Assembly: GCA_023460795.1 (NCBI GenBank)
Contig: JAEWPC010000035.1
Location: forward strand, 62,001 to 126,000
Length of the DNA: 64,000 nucleotides
Reading direction: 5' to 3'
DNA from: Bacillota bacterium
GTDB taxonomy: Bacteria; Bacillota; Bacilli; Paenibacillales; Paenibacillaceae
Position 1 is the first letter of the stretch. The number at the start of each line of letters is the position of its first letter. Made by a program: the position numbers and the translations under genes. The notes beneath the pieces are model-generated. The model saw only the letters and a program-made list of their open reading frames with translations, made no database searches and was not told where the DNA came from. Shown here piece by piece: positions 8,289 to 15,824 of this stretch.

Positions 8289-10604
8289 GTGTCTATTCGC
8301 ACCAAGCTCGCGCTGCTCATTACGCTCGTCGTCACGATCGTGCTTTCCTTGAACATATCGGCCTATTATTACTCCACGAAACGCGACATGCAGGAGAACG
8401 CTCGCCAGCAAATGCTCGATATCGCGATGCAGATCAGCGCTTCGGTGCAGTCGACGCAAGAGTTTCGCGGGCACATGGAAGACAGTATGTCCGAGAACAT
8501 ACGGCTGGCCGCGATCGCCGCGCTGCGGAAGCTTGATCCCCGCGCCGACAACGTGACGAACGAACAGCTCGTCCAGCTTAGCAAGGAGCTCGGAGTCGAG
8601 GGCATTACGCTATGGCAAAGGCTCCAAGGCGGCGACGTCGTCGTCCGGAGGTCGTCCAGTCCCGAGGAGATCGGCATGAGCTCCAAGTCATGGAGCTATT
8701 GGTTTACCGCGTTCAATGAGTTATTCGATCACCATAACGTGCTCACCGTAGCGGAAGGCGAACGCTCGGAGCATTTCTGGTCGGGTCCGATCAACTTCGC
8801 GTCGTCCGATCCATCCCGAATTTACAAGTGGGGCAACTATTACGACGGCACGACGGATTACATCATCAATCCGTTCGTAGACGGCACATCCGTGCTTGAT
8901 TTCGAAGAAAAAAGCGGCACGAACGCCGTCATAAGGACGATACTAAGCAGCAATCCGGACATTCTCGAGATTACCGGCATCGATCCGGAGTTTTTCGGCA
9001 AGCCGATTATCTGGAAGAGAAAGCAAGGTCAGTTGATCCAGAACCTCGACGTTCGGCCGATCCCGTTCGGAACTTACGAGCTGAACAGCGAAGCGGACGA
9101 CGTCTTGAACGTCCAACATTCGATCGAGCAAGGCTCGCTCGTATCGTCGAACGAGACGGTGACGATTACCGGGCCTGACGGCAAGTCGACCAAGAGGAAT
9201 ATTATGAAGAGCTTTCTGCCGATCCAGCGGGACAAAACCTACGTCGTCAGCGTCAGCTTCGACCGCAGCAGCATCGATGACGCGCTTCGTCGTCAGCTGG
9301 CGATCCACTCTTCGATATCGTTCGTTCTCATTGTCGTGACGTTGATCGCCAGCTATATTTTGTCGGGATTCCTCGTGCAGACACTGAACCGAATCGTGCG
9401 CAAAGTGAACGAGATCTCCGCGGGTAAGTTCGGATCGACCATTGCCGTGAAGCGGATGGACGAGCTTGGGATGCTCGCCTCGCGAGTGAACCTGATGTCC
9501 GGCAATCTGCAGCACTATACGGATCAGATCAAGGATCACGCCGAAGAGCTGCGCAGCATGAAGGAGTACTTGGAATCGTTCGTCGGCAATACGTCCGATG
9601 CGATCCACGTCACCGACCTGAATGGCGTCGTACTGAGCGTGAACAAAGCGTTCGAAGCGATGTTCGGCTGGCAAGCGTCCGATCTCGCGGGGGAACGTCT
9701 TGATAACATTCCCGAAGATCTCAAGGCGGAGGCCGCGGACATCGAAACCCGCGTACTTCGGGGAGAGCCTGTCGCCGACTTCGAGACGGTCCGACTCGGC
9801 AAGGACGGGCAGCCGATCGACCTGAGCGTGACCGTATCGGGTATCCGCGATAAGCACGGCGCGATCATCTCCATCGCGACCATCTCGAGGAATATTACGG
9901 CTAGGAAGCAGACGGAAGAAGTCATTCGCCGGTCCGAGAAGCTCAGCATCGTCGGACAGCTCGCGGCCGGCGTCGCCCATGAAATTCGCAATCCGCTTAC
10001 GACGTTGCACGGCTTCGTCCAGCTGATGAAGCATAAGCCGTTGTCCTCCGCCCATATCGATCTCATGATATCGGAGCTCGACCGGATCAACTTCATCGTG
10101 AGCGAGTTTCTGGTCTTGTCCAAGCCGCAGGTCAACCGTTTCAGACCCGCCGATCTGAAGGAAATCGTCAGCGATCTGCTCCTTTTCTTGGATTCCCAAG
10201 CGAACATGAGCAACGTGCAATTCCAAACTTCGTTCCCCGAAGCGCCGATACCGCAACTGATTTGCGAGCCGATCCAGTTGAAGCAGGTCCTTCTCAATAT
10301 CCTGAAAAACGCAATGGAAGCGATGGAGGGAGGAGGCGTGGTCCGAATCGAGCTGCTGCATGAAGAGGGCGAGTGCCTTACCATAAGGGTTACGGACGAG
10401 GGCTGCGGCATCGCGCCGGAGGAGTTGCATCGCCTTGGCGAACCGTTCTTCACCAAGAAATCGACCGGCAACGGGCTTGGTCTCATGGTCAGTCAGCAGA
10501 TTATCTCCAACCATAAGGGGACGATCAAGTTCCGAAGCGAGCTTGGAGTCGGCACGAGCGTAGAAATGCGCTTGCCGCTCGGCGGGCCGCAGCAAGCCGA
10601 ATAG
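8289..10604 (+). CDS. Sensor histidine kinase with HAMP and PAS domains (sporulation-kinase type)
   Basis: 771 residues from GTG 8289, with AGGAGG 8 bases upstream. Order: first membrane helix (LALLITLVVTIVLSLNI), extracytoplasmic sensor domain of about 310 residues, second helix near 335-357, HAMP about 360-410, PAS about 430-550, HisKA with phospho-accepting His564 in VAHEIRNPLTTLHGF, then HATPase with the N box ILKNAMEAM and G boxes DEGCGIAPEE and GNGLGLMVSQQI. The HisKA-HATPase part resembles Bacillus/Paenibacillus KinA-E-type kinases that feed the Spo0A phosphorelay. No response regulator is adjacent, so it is an orphan. The next gene is spo0M-like, which fits a sporulation link (inference). 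Confidence 0.88.
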   Translation: MSIRTKLALLITLVVTIVLSLNISAYYYSTKRDMQENARQQMLDIAMQISASVQSTQEFRGHMEDSMSENIRLAAIAALRKLDPRADNVTNEQLVQLSKELGVEGITLWQRLQGGDVVVRRSSSPEEIGMSSKSWSYWFTAFNELFDHHNVLTVAEGERSEHFWSGPINFASSDPSRIYKWGNYYDGTTDYIINPFVDGTSVLDFEEKSGTNAVIRTILSSNPDILEITGIDPEFFGKPIIWKRKQGQLIQNLDVRPIPFGTYELNSEADDVLNVQHSIEQGSLVSSNETVTITGPDGKSTKRNIMKSFLPIQRDKTYVVSVSFDRSSIDDALRRQLAIHSSISFVLIVVTLIASYILSGFLVQTLNRIVRKVNEISAGKFGSTIAVKRMDELGMLASRVNLMSGNLQHYTDQIKDHAEELRSMKEYLESFVGNTSDAIHVTDLNGVVLSVNKAFEAMFGWQASDLAGERLDNIPEDLKAEAADIETRVLRGEPVADFETVRLGKDGQPIDLSVTVSGIRDKHGAIISIATISRNITARKQTEEVIRRSEKLSIVGQLAAGVAHEIRNPLTTLHGFVQLMKHKPLSSAHIDLMISELDRINFIVSEFLVLSKPQVNRFRPADLKEIVSDLLLFLDSQANMSNVQFQTSFPEAPIPQLICEPIQLKQVLLNILKNAMEAMEGGGVVRIELLHEEGECLTIRVTDEGCGIAPEELHRLGEPFFTKKSTGNGLGLMVSQQIISNHKGTIKFRSELGVGTSVEMRLPLGGPQQAE

Positions 10605-10616
10605 AATGTTCCAGGT

Positions 10617-10658
10617 ACCCCCTCCGTATGATGGTTTATGTAAGATCACGGAGGGGGT
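10617..10658 (+). promoter_or_regulatory. Perfect hairpin containing the spo0M ribosome binding site
   Basis: ACCCCCTCCGT (10617-10627) and ACGGAGGGGGT (10648-10658) form a perfect 11-bp stem with a 20-base loop. The right arm holds the GGAGGGGG Shine-Dalgarno sequence of the gene starting at ATG 10665. Only a weak T-rich stretch follows, so it may be an RBS-masking structure, a poor terminator after the kinase gene, or both. Confidence 0.6.
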
Positions 10659-10664
10659 TCAGTT

Positions 10665-11447
10665 ATGTCCATGTTCAAACGCATGCTCGCGAATGTCGGG
10701 ATCGGCGCCGCCAGAGTCGATCTGATCCTTCGGGAACCAACGGTAACGGCGGGAGATACGATAACCGGCGTCGTCCGAATTCAAGGAGGCCGCGTCGATC
10801 AGCAGGTCGAAGACGTCTACGCGTATGTGAAGACCCGTTATCTTAAAGACGTGAATCACAACCCAATGTACGTGGACGCGACGATCGCCGCTATCCTGCT
10901 CGCCGGCAAGTTCACCGTTGAGGCGGAGCGGGAGTATGAATTTCCGGTCGCTTTCCGTCTTCCTCCTTATACGCCTGCCACGATGGGGGGAACGCAGGTG
11001 TGGATTCGCACCGGAATGGAAATCAACGAAGCCATCGACCCGAAGGACGAGGATTATCTGCAAGTGACGCCGCACCCTTATACGGCCGTTGTTCTGGAAG
11101 CTGCGGAGCGGTTAGGATTCCGTCTTCGGGATGCAAGCTGCGTCCACGCGCCCTATCACGGAATAGCGAAGGGAATGCCGTTCGTTCAGGAATTCGAATT
11201 CCGTCCTTCGCTAGAGCGATGGAGCCGGCTGGACGAACTGCAGATCGTCTGCTATCCTGACGACGACGGGGTCGGCTTGCTCTTGCAGATCGACCGCCAA
11301 GCTCGCGGTTTCGCCGGCTTGTTCGCGGAAGTGGCGGACACGGACGAAGAGCGTTACGCCAGGCTGCGCTTCAAGCGCGAACAGCTGGCCGCCGGTCCGG
11401 ATATCGTCGCCGCTTGGATAGAAGAGAAGGTTCGCAAATACGTTTAA
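10665..11447 (+). CDS. spo0M: Spo0M-like sporulation-control protein (arrestin-like fold)
   Basis: 260 residues. The N-terminus (MLANVGIGAARVDLILREPTV, then AGDTITGVVRIQGGRVDQQVEDVYAYVKTRY) matches Spo0M/SpoOM proteins, which have an arrestin-like beta-sandwich N-domain and influence early sporulation in Bacillus; the exact molecular role is not settled. A second beta domain follows to about residue 200. GGAGGGGG lies 7-8 bases before ATG, inside a perfect hairpin. Lies 60 bp downstream of an orphan sporulation-type kinase, so co-transcription is possible. Confidence 0.88.
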   Translation: MSMFKRMLANVGIGAARVDLILREPTVTAGDTITGVVRIQGGRVDQQVEDVYAYVKTRYLKDVNHNPMYVDATIAAILLAGKFTVEAEREYEFPVAFRLPPYTPATMGGTQVWIRTGMEINEAIDPKDEDYLQVTPHPYTAVVLEAAERLGFRLRDASCVHAPYHGIAKGMPFVQEFEFRPSLERWSRLDELQIVCYPDDDGVGLLLQIDRQARGFAGLFAEVADTDEERYARLRFKREQLAAGPDIVAAWIEEKVRKYV

Positions 11448-11479
11448 CGACACGCAGATACGCTGGGGGAATTTATTTC

Positions 11480-12151
11480 ATGATCGGCAATGCCAAGAAG
11501 TTAGCGGCGGAGAAGGCCGTCGAATTCGTACAGGACGGAATGATCGTAGGATTGGGGACGGGATCGACTTCGTTCTTCGCCATCCACGGAATTGCCGAAC
11601 GGATGAAGCAGGAGGGGCTGAAGATTCGAGCCGTATCCAGCTCCAAGAGCTCGGAGGAACTGGCTCTGCAACTGGGTATTCCGTTGATCCCGTTCGCAGA
11701 GATCGATTCGATCGATCTGACGATCGACGGCGCGGACGAGGTGGATGGGGAGTTCAATCTCATCAAAGGCGGGGGCGGCGCACTGCTGAGAGAGAAGATC
11801 CTCGCGTCGAACAGCCGGAGGTTTATCGTTATCGTCGACGAATCCAAGGTCGTGAAGCGGCTGGGTAAGTTCCCGCTGCCGGTCGAGATCGTTCCTTTCG
11901 CGGCGGAGCTGACGATCAGGAATTTGAGCAAGCTTGCGTGCACGCCTACGGTCAGGATGGCTGACGGCAAGCCGTTCCTAACGGACAACGGCAATTGGAT
12001 CGTCGATTGCCATTTCGGCGAGATTGCCGATCCTGCCTCGCTGGGTAGGCAGCTTAAAGCGATCGCCGGCGTCGTGGAACACGGTTTGTTCCTAGGAATG
12101 ACCGACACCGTCGCGGTCGGGCATATGGACGGCACCTCAAGGTTTCTGTAA
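11480..12151 (+). CDS. rpiA: Ribose-5-phosphate isomerase A
   Basis: 223 residues. Interconverts ribose 5-phosphate and ribulose 5-phosphate in the non-oxidative pentose phosphate pathway. Family motifs are present: GLGTGSTS at residues 24-31 (phosphate loop), DLTIDGADEVD with the catalytic aspartates, and KGGGGALLREKI with the catalytic lysine region. Length equals typical RpiA. ATG 11480 was chosen because GGGGGA lies 8-9 bases upstream and the conserved sequence starts there. A strong terminator follows. Confidence 0.95.
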   Translation: MIGNAKKLAAEKAVEFVQDGMIVGLGTGSTSFFAIHGIAERMKQEGLKIRAVSSSKSSEELALQLGIPLIPFAEIDSIDLTIDGADEVDGEFNLIKGGGGALLREKILASNSRRFIVIVDESKVVKRLGKFPLPVEIVPFAAELTIRNLSKLACTPTVRMADGKPFLTDNGNWIVDCHFGEIADPASLGRQLKAIAGVVEHGLFLGMTDTVAVGHMDGTSRFL

Positions 12152-12173
12152 ACGTCTTTAAGTGGGATTCCGC

Positions 12174-12208
12174 AGGTCAATCAGTCTCGTTGCTGGTTGA
12201 CCTTTTTT
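12174..12208 (+). terminator. Intrinsic terminator after rpiA
   Basis: AGGTCAATCAG (12174-12184) pairs with CTGGTTGACCT (12193-12203) with one wobble pair, 8-base loop, followed by TTTTTT. Clear rho-independent terminator. Confidence 0.9.
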
Positions 12209-12273
12209 GCGTGCGGGGGCGTTTGTGTGTTTTTTCGTATTTTGTATGTTTTATCGTTCAACCTATTTCGAGG

Positions 12274-12282
12274 TGATATAAT
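12274..12282 (+). promoter_or_regulatory. Extended -10 promoter upstream of the histidine phosphatase gene
   Basis: TGATATAAT carries both the TGn extension and a consensus TATAAT (12277-12282). No good -35 is seen at 16-18 bases. It lies 72 bp before the ATG at 12355. Confidence 0.5.
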
Positions 12283-12354
12283 AGTTTCAATTATTATCCA
12301 GACGTTCAGTTACGTGTTGTCTATCAAGATTTTACGGTGAGTTGAGGTACAGAC

Positions 12355-12990
12355 ATGAACCGAACAACGACTATCTACATCACAAGGCACGGACAAACCG
12401 AGTGGAACACGCAGAAGAAGTTCCAAGGCCACAACGATTCGCCGCTTACGGAGCTCGGCGTTAAACAAGCCGAGTGGTTAGGAGAATCGCTTCGCGACAC
12501 CGTCTTCGATCGGATTTATTCCAGCTCAAGTCCAAGAGCGGTCAGGACGGCGGAGATTGTGGCGGGAGGAAGAGGAGTCTCTATCGAGGCTTGCGACGAG
12601 TTCAAGGAGATTAATCTGGGGATATGGGAAGGCATGGAGCAAGGCGAAGCCGAGCGTGCATACCCGGAGCAACTCCATAATTTCTGGAAGGACCCGGAGG
12701 CTTTCCGCATCCCGAATGGCGAGACGTTCCGGGACGTATCCGAGCGGGCGATTCGCAAGCTGCTTCGGATCGTAACGGAGAGCTCCGGCCAGTCCATTCT
12801 CGTCGTTACTCATACCGTCGTCGTGAAGCTGATCATGGCTTATTTTGAGCAACGCGATTGGAAGGATATATGGAATCTGCCGTACATTCACCCGACTTGC
12901 TTGTGCAAGGTCGAAGTGAATGGCGACGGTCATACGATCGTTCTGCACGGCGATATTAGCCACTATAAAGAAGCGGCAACGGAAAGCTGA
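12355..12990 (+). CDS. Histidine phosphatase family protein (PhoE/GpmB/CobC-like)
   Basis: 211 residues. ITRHGQTEWN with catalytic Arg11-His12, FQGHNDSPLTELGVKQA, SSSSPRAVRTAEI, and EINLGIWEGM with the conserved Glu are the standard blocks of the PhoE/GpmB/alpha-ribazole phosphatase branch; the second catalytic His is in LVVTHTVV. Likely a broad cytoplasmic phosphatase; cobalamin-specific function cannot be claimed because no cob genes are nearby. GTTGAGGT is 7 bases before ATG. It is followed after 15 bp by the PaiB-like gene. Confidence 0.88.
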   Translation: MNRTTTIYITRHGQTEWNTQKKFQGHNDSPLTELGVKQAEWLGESLRDTVFDRIYSSSSPRAVRTAEIVAGGRGVSIEACDEFKEINLGIWEGMEQGEAERAYPEQLHNFWKDPEAFRIPNGETFRDVSERAIRKLLRIVTESSGQSILVVTHTVVVKLIMAYFEQRDWKDIWNLPYIHPTCLCKVEVNGDGHTIVLHGDISHYKEAATES

Positions 12991-13005
12991 GCGAGGAGGG
13001 CGCAG

Positions 13006-13614
13006 ATGTATATTCCTAAGCATTTTGTAGTCGAGGACCAAGAGGCGATCTATGATTTTATCGATCATCACGGGTTCGGTATTCTGTTCTCTACGCACGA
13101 CGGAAGACCGGTCGCGTCGCATCTTCCGTTCGAGTTGAAGCGGGACGAGGGATGCCTCTATGGTCACTTTGCGAGAGCGAACGAGCAGTGGCAAGAGATT
13201 GCGAATCAGGAAGCCCTCATCGTCTTCCATGGCCCGCATGCTTATATTTCGTCCTCCTGGTACGAGACGAACCAGAGCGTTCCCACTTGGAACTATGTGG
13301 CGGTTCATGCTTATGGACGAATTGAGTTGATCGAGGACGGGCAGGAGGTTATGCGCTCGCTTAAGCGGCTGGTCGAGAAATATGAACAACCGAACAGCTC
13401 GTACAAGCTTGACGAGTCGAACCGGGAGTTCGCGGAGAAGCTCTCCCGAGGCATTGTCGCGTTCCGAATGAAGATCGACCGGCTAGAGGGCAAATGGAAG
13501 CTGAGCCAGAATCATTCGGAAGACCGGAAGCGGAGCATCATAGCTCATCTTGAACAATCTCAGAGTGAGGATGCGAGAGGAATCGCCGAAATGATGAAAG
13601 GAAAGCGGGTGTAA
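13006..13614 (+). CDS. PaiB-like FMN-binding protein (putative transcriptional regulator family)
   Basis: 202 residues, the family length. MYIPKHFVVEDQEAIYDFI at the start, FELKRDEGCLYGHFARANEQW and PTWNYVAVHAYGRIELIED are hallmark segments of PaiB/FMN-binding split-barrel proteins. In B. subtilis PaiB is linked with PaiA to repression of protease and sporulation genes. No PaiA neighbour is present. CGAGGAGGGCGC precedes ATG with good spacing. Probably co-transcribed with the phosphatase gene upstream. Confidence 0.88.
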   Translation: MYIPKHFVVEDQEAIYDFIDHHGFGILFSTHDGRPVASHLPFELKRDEGCLYGHFARANEQWQEIANQEALIVFHGPHAYISSSWYETNQSVPTWNYVAVHAYGRIELIEDGQEVMRSLKRLVEKYEQPNSSYKLDESNREFAEKLSRGIVAFRMKIDRLEGKWKLSQNHSEDRKRSIIAHLEQSQSEDARGIAEMMKGKRV

Positions 13615-13616
13615 CC

Positions 13617-13811
13617 ATGGGAGTAGTTGTAGGCTTTACGGGGATATTTCTACTACCGCTGATCAGTTTTCTTTTCATCGTTGTTTTGTTTAGAGGGATC
13701 AAGAAGATTGTACAGTCCAAGGGATATGGCGTTGAGCTCTTTTGGAGCGGGCTTCTATTCTCGATCATCGTTTCTACGATAAGCTGGTCCATCTTTCTCA
13801 CGGAAAATTAA
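13617..13811 (+). CDS. Small membrane protein, unrecognised
   Basis: 64 residues with two predicted membrane helices (about 3-24, FTGIFLLPLISFLFIVVLF; and about 40-60, FWSGLLFSIIVSTISWSIF) joined by a short basic loop. The ATG is 2 bases after the PaiB-like stop, which argues for translational coupling; only a weak RBS is visible. AT-rich compared with its neighbours. I do not recognise a family. Confidence 0.5.
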   Translation: MGVVVGFTGIFLLPLISFLFIVVLFRGIKKIVQSKGYGVELFWSGLLFSIIVSTISWSIFLTEN

Positions 13812-13826
13812 TAATCGAGGTGCCGA

Positions 13827-14126
13827 ATGCGGAGCAGAACGAGTAACGTCATATTATTCATTATTAGCGGAATACCTTTACTAGCCTACCCGATCGTGCT
13901 GATCGCCAACATTATGCAACTGGCGGGAGAGCGTACCGACGAAGACGCGCTATTAAGCTTAATCGTATATGGCTTTATTCTGGCGAGCAGTACGTACGTG
14001 ATTACTTATGTCGCTAGTCTAATTGCATATATCGTACGGAAGAAACGCAGTCGATTAGTCGTTCTTCTCCCCTATTTTCATCTGCTAGCCGTGGTCGTTC
14101 TATTCGTGGTGTGGGACAATTACTGA
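13827..14126 (+). CDS. Small membrane protein, unrecognised
   Basis: 99 residues with three predicted membrane helices (about 7-28, 43-68 and 77-96) and a basic loop RKKRSRL before the last one. CGAGGTG precedes the ATG by 5-6 bases, and the gene begins 15 bp after the previous small membrane protein, so they are probably one operon. No recognised domain; no signal of enzymatic residues. Confidence 0.55.
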   Translation: MRSRTSNVILFIISGIPLLAYPIVLIANIMQLAGERTDEDALLSLIVYGFILASSTYVITYVASLIAYIVRKKRSRLVVLLPYFHLLAVVVLFVVWDNY

Positions 14127-14143
14127 ATAGCGAGGGGCGAACG

Positions 14144-14770
14144 ATGTTGAGCAAGAAGGTCGATTATAAAAAGGACTTCAAGCAGCTTTACGTGCCCGGA
14201 ACGTCGCCGCAGATCGTGGACGTGCCGACGATTCGGTTCATGATGATCGACGGTTCCGGGGATCCCAACGGCGAGGCATTCGCTAAGGCGACGGAAGCGT
14301 TGTACAGCTTGAGTTATGCGGTGAGAATGTCTTACAAAAGCAACGATGTGCCTGCGGGATACTACGAATATACGGTTTTCCCGCTTGAGGGCGTATGGGA
14401 CTTGCTCGACCGATCGAAGCCCACAACGGACAAAAGCAATTTCAAGTATACGATTATGATCCGGCAGCCCGATTTTCTGACGGAACAGGGGTTCGAGCGG
14501 TTTCGGGAACAGACGATGAAGAAAAAGCCGAATCCATACCTCGAGAAAGTCCGGTTCGAGCAAGCGACGGATGGGTTAAGCTGCCAAATGATGCATCTCG
14601 GAAGCTTCGACGACGAACCGGCCAGCTTCGCGCGCATGGAAGCGTACTGCGCGGAGCATGGATATACTCGCGCGAGCAAAATCCACCGGGAAATCTACTT
14701 GTCCGATCCCCGGAAGACGGAAGCCGCAAAGCTGAGAACGGTGTTAAGGTTTCCTGTAATCGGCGGGTAA
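14144..14770 (+). CDS. GyrI-like small-molecule-binding domain protein
   Basis: 208 residues. The sequence MLSKKVDYKKDFKQLY, VDVPTIRFMMIDGSGDPNG, and late LHLGSFDDEPASFARME match stand-alone GyrI-like/SOUL-type proteins (annotated as GyrI-like domain-containing, formerly DUF). These bind small hydrophobic ligands and some hydrolyse cyclopropane-type compounds; the ligand here is unknown. ATG 14144 was chosen because GAGGGG lies 7 bases upstream; the first 11 in-frame codons before it overlap the previous gene. Ends at a bidirectional terminator. Confidence 0.78.
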   Translation: MLSKKVDYKKDFKQLYVPGTSPQIVDVPTIRFMMIDGSGDPNGEAFAKATEALYSLSYAVRMSYKSNDVPAGYYEYTVFPLEGVWDLLDRSKPTTDKSNFKYTIMIRQPDFLTEQGFERFREQTMKKKPNPYLEKVRFEQATDGLSCQMMHLGSFDDEPASFARMEAYCAEHGYTRASKIHREIYLSDPRKTEAAKLRTVLRFPVIGG

Positions 14771-14796
14771 AGGTCCTGCTGACAATTGATTAGAAA

Positions 14797-14842
14797 CAAA
14801 GACTAGTCCATCCTTGCAACTTCAGGGATGGACTAGTCTTTG
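14797..14842. terminator. Long bidirectional terminator overlapping the toxin gene 3' end
   Basis: CAAAGACTAGTCCATCC (14797-14813) and GGATGGACTAGTCTTTG (14826-14842) form a perfect 17-bp stem with a 12-base loop. Convergent genes end at 14770 (+) and 14833 (-), so the last codons and stop of the toxin gene are part of the stem. Confidence 0.85.
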
Positions 14843-15102
14843 TAGATATCTCCGCGTGGGCCGATTTTAATGATATAGATCATAAGCATTTCATTTTCAA
14901 CTGAGTACACTACTCGATAAGAGGCAATTCTAAGCCGATAATAATCATTGTCAGTACCCTTTAATCGTTTGATATCAAGCTCTGGGTGAAAAGGATCTTC
15001 AGATAAAACCTGCAAAATGTTGGTGATTCTAGTTCTCGTTGATTTGTCTAGTTTTTGTAGATATTTTAAAGCAACCTTATCTATCTCAATTGAGTAGATC
15101 AT
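14833..15102 (-). CDS. RelE/ParE-family toxin
   Basis: 89 residues. MIYSIEIDKVALKYLQKLDKS, the central HPELDIKRLKGTDNDYYRLRI and RVVYSVENEMLMIYIIKIGPRGDIYKD match RelE-superfamily toxins, which typically cut mRNA at the ribosomal A site. Basic residues Lys/Arg in KRLKG and the C-terminal GPRGDIY are the likely active region. Its start overlaps the upstream antitoxin gene by 17 bp, the classical arrangement. Strikingly AT-rich against the surrounding genes, which suggests horizontal acquisition (inference). Confidence 0.88.
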   Translation of the reverse strand: MIYSIEIDKVALKYLQKLDKSTRTRITNILQVLSEDPFHPELDIKRLKGTDNDYYRLRIASYRVVYSVENEMLMIYIIKIGPRGDIYKD

Positions 15103-15319
15103 CTATAACGTCCTTGAGCTTTATGCCTTCACCTCGGGCAAAGGACTCTTTAGCTCTCATAATATTTTGCATATCCACTTCAGTTACTGGTTCATCATCC
15201 CATGGGATATGCCGGTCTGCTTTGCGAACCAGATTTTTGAGGAAGTCAGCAGCCAATGGAAGGTCATCATCGGATAGCTGTTGAATTAATTGATTTAATT
15301 CATCTTTAGTAACAGCCAT
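15086..15319 (-). CDS. Antitoxin of the RelE-type pair
   Basis: 77 residues from ATG 15319, preceded by AAAGGAG at 9 bases; an upstream TTG at 15328 is less likely. MAVTKDELNQLIQQLSDDDLPLAADFLKNLV forms an N-terminal helical segment like those of small Gram-positive antitoxins, and the acidic C-terminus (GIKLKDVIDDLLN) probably wraps the toxin. It overlaps the toxin gene by 17 bp and probably autoregulates the pair. No ribbon-helix-helix or AbrB motif is clear. Confidence 0.78.
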   Translation of the reverse strand: MAVTKDELNQLIQQLSDDDLPLAADFLKNLVRKADRHIPWDDEPVTEVDMQNIMRAKESFARGEGIKLKDVIDDLLN

Positions 15320-15352
15320 TGAACTCAACTCCTTTCAAGAACGTGCATTTCC

Positions 15353-15361
15353 ATTATAACA
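15353..15361 (-). promoter_or_regulatory. Extended -10 promoter for the toxin-antitoxin operon
   Basis: On the minus strand TGTTATAAT, i.e. a TGn extension plus consensus TATAAT, 34 bases before the antitoxin ATG. No convincing -35. Confidence 0.55.
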
Positions 15362-15379
15362 CCAATAACGTGAATGCAG

Positions 15380-15407
15380 GAGATCCCCGAATCGTTTTGG
15401 GGATCTC
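15380..15407. terminator. Hairpin between the antitoxin promoter and the upstream leftward gene
   Basis: GAGATCCCC (15380-15388) and GGGGATCTC (15399-15407) form a perfect 9-bp stem, with TTTCGC after it on the + strand. It lies just beyond the end of the leftward gene at 15432 and can insulate the toxin-antitoxin promoter from read-through. On the minus strand no T tract follows, so termination there is uncertain. Confidence 0.55.
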
Positions 15408-15431
15408 TTTCGCATTTACAAACCTACCAGC

Positions 15432-15812
15432 CTACCGCTGACGCACCATGAAAAACTCGCAGTCCCGACGCGAATGGTAGCTGATCTCGCTGACGCTGGA
15501 TTGCACGACGACGGTGTTGTCGTCGAATCGGATGATGGTGCCGCCGGAATCGATCAGATGATCGTTCTGGAACACGCGTATAGAACCGTGCTGCCGGGCA
15601 GCCTCCTCGAATTCTCGGTCTGTCTCTAATCGTATGCTTAGGGCCATTCGCTCGTCCACTCCTTCATGCTCCTTATCATAGCACAATGGCAGGGAGGGAC
15701 GCCGCGAAGGATCCTGTATGGGGCCTCCCCCGCGCTTGGGTTTCGAGCTCCGTCCCGAGCCGTCTCCCGAATCCCAGATTCCGCCGCCGCGCAGCGGCTT
15801 CGACTTCTTCAT
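15432..15812 (-). CDS. Hypothetical protein, start uncertain
   Basis: 126 residues if ATG 15812 is used; that start is 12 bp after the stop of the coiled-coil gene and has GGAG 5 bases upstream. The first 45 residues are low-complexity (Gly, Ser, Pro, Arg, Lys rich) and look disordered. The last 75 (from about MALSIRLETDREFEEAARQ) look like a compact alpha/beta domain rich in Val/Ile strands (GGTIIRFDDNTVVVQSSVS). GTG 15659 (AAGGAG 9 bases upstream) or ATG 15647 would give only that domain. I do not recognise a family. Confidence 0.5.
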   Translation of the reverse strand: MKKSKPLRGGGIWDSGDGSGRSSKPKRGGGPIQDPSRRPSLPLCYDKEHEGVDERMALSIRLETDREFEEAARQHGSIRVFQNDHLIDSGGTIIRFDDNTVVVQSSVSEISYHSRRDCEFFMVRQR

Positions 15813-15824
15813 CGGTTCTCCGGC

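Noticed and set aside
8943..10649. Long open frame antisense to the histidine kinase
   Set aside because: The kinase frame has full domains and RBS; the antisense frame has no recognisable motif and is a GC-rich shadow.
14797..14842. Terminal inverted repeats of an insertion element
   Set aside because: The arms form one short hairpin between convergent gene ends with no enclosed gene; terminator function explains it.
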